NCBI RefSeq assembly: GCF_014650675.1
Contig: NZ_BMVK01000008.1
Coordinates: 186,001 to 250,000, forward strand
From: Streptomyces anulatus
GTDB lineage: Bacteria > Actinomycetota > Actinomycetes > Streptomycetales > Streptomycetaceae
Direction of reading: 5' to 3'
Length of the DNA stretch: 64,000 bases
Below the pieces are notes generated by a model, which saw only the letters and a list, made by a program, of their open reading frames with translations, was not told where the DNA came from and searched no databases. The position numbers and the translations under genes are program-made. Of the stretch, positions 59,492 through 64,000 are shown piece after piece (the first letter of the stretch is position 1; every line of letters starts with the position of its first letter).

Positions 59492-60750
59492 CCCCTGTCT
59501 CCGGCTGCCCCGTCACCCACGGATCCGTCCCCCTGTCCGGGCCCCGCTTCCAGAGCGACCCCGTCCAGCTCTACCGGGACATACGCCGCGACCACGGGGC
59601 CATCGCCCCGGTCGTCCTCGACGGCGACGTCCCCGCCTGGCTCGTCCTCGGCTACCGCGAACTGCACCAGGTCACCGGCGACCCGGTCCTGTTCAGCCGG
59701 GACTCCGACCTGTGGAACCAGTGGGACCGCATCCCCGACGACTGGCCGCTGCTGCCGATGATCGGGCGCAAGCAGCCCTCGATCCTCTACACGGTCGGCG
59801 AACGCCACAGCGTCCGCGCCATGATGATCAGCAACGCGCTGGAGGGCGTCGACCCGTTCTCCCTGAAGCGGTACGCGGAGGAGTTCGCCGACGAGCTGAT
59901 CGACCGGTTCTGCACCAAGGGCTCGGTCGACATCATCGCGGACTACGCCAAGCTGCTGCCCGCCCTCGTGCTGGCCAGGATCTACGGCTTCTCCGACGAG
60001 AACGCCCACCCGCTGGCCGACTCGATCAACGACATGATCGACGGCCGGGAGCGGGCGCTCGCCGGACAGCAGCACCTCGCCACCTCGATGTTCCAGCTGC
60101 TGGCCGACAAGCACGCCGAGCCCGGCGACGACGTCGCCAGCCGGATGCTCGCGGACACCGGCGGCTTCACCGACGAGGAGGTCGCCCAGGACCTCATGGT
60201 GATGATGGCGGCCGGGCACCAGCCGACCTGCGACTGGATGGGCAACTCGCTCCGCCTGATGCTCACCGACGACCGGTTCGCCGCCTCGCTCTCGGGCGGC
60301 CGGCACAGCGTCGCCGAGGCGATGAACGAGGTCCTCTGGGAGGACACCCCCACCCAGAACGTGGCCGGCCGCTGGGCCTCCCGCGACACCCACCTCGGCG
60401 GCCGCCACATCCGCGCCGGCGACCTGCTGCTCCTGGGGATCGCCGCCGCCAACGGCGACCCGCAGGTGCGGACCCACGCCTCGGCGCTGACCGGCGGCAA
60501 CAACGCCTTCCTCTCCTTCGGCCACGGCGAGCACCGCTGCCCGTTCCCGGCCCAGGAGACCGCCGAGGTCATCGCCCGTACCGGCATCGAGGTCCTGCTC
60601 GACCGGCTGCCGGACGTGGACCTGGCCGTCCCCGCCGAGCAGCTCACCCGCCGCCCGTCGCCCTGGCTGCGCGGGCTCACCGACCTGCCGGTGCTCTTCA
60701 CACCCACCCCCGCCGTCGGAAGACCCGGAAGCTTCGGAGGCCCCGCATGA
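59488..60750 (+). CDS. Cytochrome P450, CYP157 family (lacks ExxR)
   Basis: 420 aa from GTG 59488. Heme-binding loop FLSFGHGEHRCPFPAQE with Cys351 as thiolate ligand. The K-helix, which in nearly all P450s has E-x-x-R, reads Glu281-Val-Leu-Trp284 (AMNEVLWEDTPT), so the Arg is missing. The I-helix oxygen-activation motif is AGHQPTCDW in place of A/G-G-x-D/E-T-T. Both departures are known for CYP157 from S. coelicolor, where the gene is paired with CYP154 in a conservon. Probably not a normal monooxygenase, perhaps a regulatory or scaffold heme protein; that is inference. Overlaps both neighbours. Confidence 0.93.
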   Translation: MTPVSGCPVTHGSVPLSGPRFQSDPVQLYRDIRRDHGAIAPVVLDGDVPAWLVLGYRELHQVTGDPVLFSRDSDLWNQWDRIPDDWPLLPMIGRKQPSILYTVGERHSVRAMMISNALEGVDPFSLKRYAEEFADELIDRFCTKGSVDIIADYAKLLPALVLARIYGFSDENAHPLADSINDMIDGRERALAGQQHLATSMFQLLADKHAEPGDDVASRMLADTGGFTDEEVAQDLMVMMAAGHQPTCDWMGNSLRLMLTDDRFAASLSGGRHSVAEAMNEVLWEDTPTQNVAGRWASRDTHLGGRHIRAGDLLLLGIAAANGDPQVRTHASALTGGNNAFLSFGHGEHRCPFPAQETAEVIARTGIEVLLDRLPDVDLAVPAEQLTRRPSPWLRGLTDLPVLFTPTPAVGRPGSFGGPA

Positions 60751-61976
60751 CCCGCATCGCGCTCGACCCCTTCGTCAGAGACCTCGACGGCGAGAGCGCC
60801 GCGCTGCGGGCCGCCGGCCCGCTGGCCGAGGTGGAGCTGCCCGGCGGTGTACACGTGTACGCGGTCACCCGCCACGCGGAGGCCCGCGCGCTCCTCACCG
60901 ACAGCCGCGTGGTCAAGGACATCAACGTCTGGAACGCCTGGCAGCGCGGCGAGATACCCATGGACTGGCCGCTGATCGGCCTGGCCAACCCGGGCCGCTC
61001 GATGCTGACGGTCGACGGCGCGGACCACCGCCGTCTCCGTACGCTGGTGGCGCAGGCGCTCACGGTGAAGCGGGTGGAGCGGCTGCGCGCCGGGATCGAG
61101 GCGCTGACGAACGCGAGCCTGGAGAGGCTGGCGGCCCTCCCGGCCGGACAGCCGGTCGACCTGAAGGCCGAGTTCGCCTATCCCCTCCCCATGAACGTGA
61201 TCAGCGAGCTGATGGGCGTGGACGCGGCGGACCACCCCCGGCTGAAGGAACTGTTCGAGAAGTTCTTCTCGACGCAGACGCCGCCGGAGGAGGTCCCGCA
61301 GATGATGGCGGACCTCGGGACCCTCTTCACGAAGATCGTCGACTCCAAGCGGGCGAACCCGGGCGACGACCTGACCAGCGCCCTGATCGCGGCCTCCGAG
61401 GACGGCGACCACCTCAGCGACGAGGAGATCGTCAACACGCTGCAACTGATCATCGCCGCCGGACACGAGACCACGATCAGCCTGATCGTCAACGTCGTGG
61501 AGGCACTGGCGACCCACCCCGAGCAGCGCAAGAAGGTGCTGAACGGGGAGATCGGGTGGGACGGCGTGATCGAGGAGACGCTGCGCTGGAACACCCCGAC
61601 CTCGCACGTCCTGATCCGCTTCGCGACGGAGGACATCGAGGTCGGCGACCAGGTCCTCCCGAAGGGCGAGGGCCTGATCGTCTCGTTCGGTGCGCTGGGC
61701 CGGGACGAGGAGCAGTACGGCCCGACGGCGGGCGAGTTCGACGCCACCCGCACCCCGAACCGCCACATCGCCTTCGGCCACGGCCCGCACGTCTGCCCGG
61801 GTGCGGCGCTCTCCCGCCTGGAGGCGGGCATCGCGCTCCCGGCCCTGTACGAACGGTTCCCGGAACTTGACCTGGCGGTTCCCGCCTCCGAGCTGCGCAA
61901 CAAGCCGATCGTGACGCAGAACGACCTGCACGAGCTGCCGGTGGAGCTGGGCTGCCCGTTCGGCCACGACAGCTGA
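60747..61976 (+). CDS. Cytochrome P450, CYP154 family
   Basis: 409 aa from ATG 60747 (RBS GGAGG). Canonical motifs: I-helix AGHETT (238-243), K-helix E-T-L-R (277-280), heme loop FGHGPHVCPGAAL with Cys350. N-terminal region LDPFVRDLDGESAALRAAGP resembles CYP154 of S. coelicolor. It is the active P450 of the CYP157-CYP154 pair; substrate unknown in this strain (CYP154 members act on steroids, fatty acids and flavonoids by report). ATGA overlap with the CYP157 gene; last gene of the conservon. Confidence 0.94.
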   Translation: MTRIALDPFVRDLDGESAALRAAGPLAEVELPGGVHVYAVTRHAEARALLTDSRVVKDINVWNAWQRGEIPMDWPLIGLANPGRSMLTVDGADHRRLRTLVAQALTVKRVERLRAGIEALTNASLERLAALPAGQPVDLKAEFAYPLPMNVISELMGVDAADHPRLKELFEKFFSTQTPPEEVPQMMADLGTLFTKIVDSKRANPGDDLTSALIAASEDGDHLSDEEIVNTLQLIIAAGHETTISLIVNVVEALATHPEQRKKVLNGEIGWDGVIEETLRWNTPTSHVLIRFATEDIEVGDQVLPKGEGLIVSFGALGRDEEQYGPTAGEFDATRTPNRHIAFGHGPHVCPGAALSRLEAGIALPALYERFPELDLAVPASELRNKPIVTQNDLHELPVELGCPFGHDS

Positions 61977-62075
61977 TCCGCATCATTCGGCTCGGGGATC
62001 CACGGGTCGGAGCGCACGTCTCATCGGACGGACACGGTTACGGAGCCGTGCCACCGAGGGACTACGCTCCGTCCC

Positions 62076-63194
62076 GTGGCCGACATCCAGATTCCCGCTG
62101 ACATCAAGCCCGCAGACGGACGCTTCGGCGCCGGTCCTTCCAAGGTGCGGACGGAGGCGCTCGACGCGCTGGCCGCCACCGGCACCTCTCTCCTCGGCAC
62201 GTCCCACCGCCAGGCCCCGGTCAAGAACCTGGTCGGCGAGGTACGGGACGGCGTGCGCAGCCTCTTCTCCCTCCCCGAGGGGTACGAGGTCATCCTCGGC
62301 AACGGCGGCTCGACCGCCTTCTGGGACGTCGCGACGCACGGTCTGATCGAGTCGAAGTCCCAGCACCTGAACTTCGGCGAGTTCTCGTCGAAGTTCGCCA
62401 AGGCCGCGAAGCTCGCGCCCTGGCTGTCCGACCCCACCGTCATCGCCTCCGACCCGGGCACCCACCCGGACCCGAAGGCCGAGGCGGGCGTCGACGTCTA
62501 CGCCTTCACCCACAACGAGACCTCCACCGGTGTCGCGGCCCCGGTCAAGCGCGTCGCGGGCGCCGACGAGGGCGCCCTCGTCCTGGTGGACGCCACCTCC
62601 GGCGCGGGCGGCCTGCCGGTCGACATCACCGAGAGCGACGTCTACTACTTCGCCCCGCAGAAGTCCTTCGCCTCCGACGGCGGCCTGTGGATCGCCGTGT
62701 TCTCCCCGGCCGCCCTGGAGCGCGCCGCCCGGATCCACGCCTCGGGCCGGCACATCCCGGAGTTCTTCTCGCTGCCGACGGCGATCGACAACTCCCTCAA
62801 GAACCAGACGTACAACACCCCGGCGCTCTCCACGCTCTTCCTGCTGAACGAGCAGCTGAAGTGGATGAACACCCAGGGCGGCCTGGACTTCACGACGGGC
62901 CGCACGGCCGCGTCCTCCCAGAACCTCTACGGCTGGGCCGACGAGTCCAAGTACGCCACTCCGTTCGTCACGGACCCGGCGAAGCGCTCGCAGGTCATCG
63001 GCACGATCGACTTCGCGGACGAGATCGACGCGGCGGCCGTCGCCAAGGTGCTGCGCGCCAACGGCATCGTGGACACCGAGCCGTACCGCAAGCTGGGCCG
63101 CAACCAGCTGCGCGTGGCGATGTTCCCGGCGATCGACCCGGCGGACGTCCAGGCGCTGACGGCGTGCATCGACTATGTGATCGAGAAGCTGTAG
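62076..63194 (+). CDS. serC: Phosphoserine aminotransferase
   Basis: 372 aa from GTG 62076. Class V aminotransferase of the actinobacterial SerC form: ADIKPADGRFGAGPSKVRTE, LLGTSHRQAPVKNLVGEVR, YEVILGNGGSTAFWDVATHG, ETSTGVAAPVKR. The PLP lysine is Lys196 in FAPQKSFASDGG. It converts 3-phosphohydroxypyruvate to phosphoserine for serine synthesis. Single-gene unit with terminator hairpin at 63223. Confidence 0.96.
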   Translation: MADIQIPADIKPADGRFGAGPSKVRTEALDALAATGTSLLGTSHRQAPVKNLVGEVRDGVRSLFSLPEGYEVILGNGGSTAFWDVATHGLIESKSQHLNFGEFSSKFAKAAKLAPWLSDPTVIASDPGTHPDPKAEAGVDVYAFTHNETSTGVAAPVKRVAGADEGALVLVDATSGAGGLPVDITESDVYYFAPQKSFASDGGLWIAVFSPAALERAARIHASGRHIPEFFSLPTAIDNSLKNQTYNTPALSTLFLLNEQLKWMNTQGGLDFTTGRTAASSQNLYGWADESKYATPFVTDPAKRSQVIGTIDFADEIDAAAVAKVLRANGIVDTEPYRKLGRNQLRVAMFPAIDPADVQALTACIDYVIEKL

Positions 63195-63222
63195 CTCTTC
63201 GGTTCTGTACGACTGTACGGAG

Positions 63223-63255
63223 ACGGCCCGGCACCCACGCGGTGTGCCGGGCCGT
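63223..63255 (+). terminator. serC terminator
   Basis: ACGGCCCGGCAC (63223-63234) and GTGCCGGGCCGT (63244-63255), 12 bp perfect, 9-nt loop, followed by TTCTGCTT. The best rho-independent-like terminator of the window. Confidence 0.85.
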
Positions 63256-63357
63256 TTCTGCTTCACTCGGCCGGGTGGCATATGCCAGAAGCGCGATCTT
63301 CGGCTGTCCCGTCCTACGATGATGCTCTCGACACCAGCCCATTCCAGGAGGCCCGCA

Positions 63358-63969
63358 ATGTCTGCAGCAGCAGTCGAGCACCCCTGTGACGATGAGCCGG
63401 AAACGTTGCTGGAAACGGCCAACCGTCTCACCGAGCAGCTTCCGGGGCATCGCGTCGAGATCATCGGAGGCGTCATCACCGTGGCCCCACCTGCGGACGG
63501 CCCGCACGCCAACGCGCTGACCACGCTCATGGTCCCCTTCATTGCGGCAGGTCTCCATGGCGAGGAGTCGAGAGTCCTCCAAGCCATCGGCCTCTGGCTC
63601 CCCGGCGGCCCTCAGGACTTCGCGATCCCCGACCTGGCGATCGTCGACGCAGACTTCGACGAGCACCCGCGCGAGAACAACAGTTACGACCCCGCCTGCT
63701 TCCGCCTGGTCCTGGAGGTCACCTCCGGGAACTACCAGAACGACCTCCGCAACAAGGTCACCGCCTACGCCCAGGCCAAGATCCCGGTGTACGTGATCGT
63801 CGACCGCAAGCACGGCCGGGTCCACGTCCTGACCGAACCCCTCCCCGGCGGCTACGACCGCCACGAGGTCTACGCCCCCGGCCAGCAGGCCCCGCTGCCC
63901 GCCTCGATCGGTGCCGAGGTCTCCCTGAACGTCGACGAGCTGGTGCGGGCAGGCCGCCCGAAACGCTGA
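63358..63969 (+). CDS. Uma2-family endonuclease
   Basis: 203 aa from ATG 63358, RBS AGGAGG. PD-(D/E)xK nuclease fold of the Uma2/DUF820 family: HRVEIIGGVITVAPPADGPH, LPGGPQDFAIPDLAIVDADF with the PD motif, FRLVLEVTSGNYQNDLRNKV with E-x-T/S and the conserved Arg/Lys, AYAQAKIPVYVIVDRKHGRV. Very common multicopy family in Streptomyces; whether these proteins cut DNA in vivo is unproven. Confidence 0.92.
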   Translation: MSAAAVEHPCDDEPETLLETANRLTEQLPGHRVEIIGGVITVAPPADGPHANALTTLMVPFIAAGLHGEESRVLQAIGLWLPGGPQDFAIPDLAIVDADFDEHPRENNSYDPACFRLVLEVTSGNYQNDLRNKVTAYAQAKIPVYVIVDRKHGRVHVLTEPLPGGYDRHEVYAPGQQAPLPASIGAEVSLNVDELVRAGRPKR

Positions 63970-64000
63970 GGACGCGGCCTACTCCCCCGACGCCCCCACC

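Overview
The window is high-GC actinobacterial chromosome, almost certainly Streptomyces. Third codon positions are nearly all G or C, GTG and TTG starts are frequent, genes often overlap by 4 bp, and it carries lineage markers: dmdR1, a conservon with a CYP157/CYP154 pair, a DUF6243 protein, mycothiol/DinB-fold proteins and a DasR-like box. From memory, the order dmdR1, SIS protein, pdxH, second citrate synthase, 4-coumarate-CoA ligase cluster, serC resembles the SCO4394-SCO4366 core region of S. coelicolor, read in reverse. No rRNA, tRNA, CRISPR array, intact insertion sequence or phage gene was seen.

Layout. 1-2336: end of an ABC-2 type exporter. 2360-3229: alpha/beta hydrolase whose nucleophile serine is alanine. 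3807-5510: iron repressor DmdR1 and a divergent SIS sugar-phosphate protein with a DasR-like box in its promoter. 5470-11092: two-component system divergent from a lipoprotein, adaptor and MacB-type ABC operon, followed by a dense 9-bp repeat tract. 11532-14792: PAS-PAS-GAF sensor without an output domain, and a beta-propeller phytase. 14841-15024: highly structured intergenic RNA candidate with a perfect Shine-Dalgarno sequence and a 12-codon ORF. 15086-17226: pdxH and citrate synthase. 17320-23244: zinc-ribbon protein, methyltransferase, XRE-cupin regulator, GT-C membrane transferase, hydrolase and small hypotheticals.

23245-37442 is an accessory region. It has an HTH protein with a structured leader, a broken polymorphic-toxin fragment, two tandem papain/YrhB-like ORFs separated by one in-frame TGA, a duplicated acetyltransferase scrap, and several regulator/transporter pairs (TetR-EamA, DUF5937-MFS), DinB, MarR, GNAT, DHFR-like, VOC and serine-hydrolase genes.

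37506-47902 is a catabolic operon on the minus strand: DinB-fold protein, AtuA-like protein, acyl-CoA carboxylase beta and alpha, acyl-CoA dehydrogenase, 4-coumarate-type CoA ligase, enoyl-CoA hydratase, TetR. Its content matches the logic of leucine/acyclic-terpene (Liu/Atu) degradation: activate, oxidise, carboxylate, hydrate. 48033-56216 holds DinB, NUDIX, TetR/SDR, EamA/LysR and a large FAD/Fe-S oxidoreductase. 56508-61976 is a complete conservon (sensor-like ATPase, roadblock, DUF742, GTPase, CYP157, CYP154) with every junction overlapping; the CYP157 has EVLW in place of the P450 ExxR motif. The window ends with serC and a Uma2-family nuclease.
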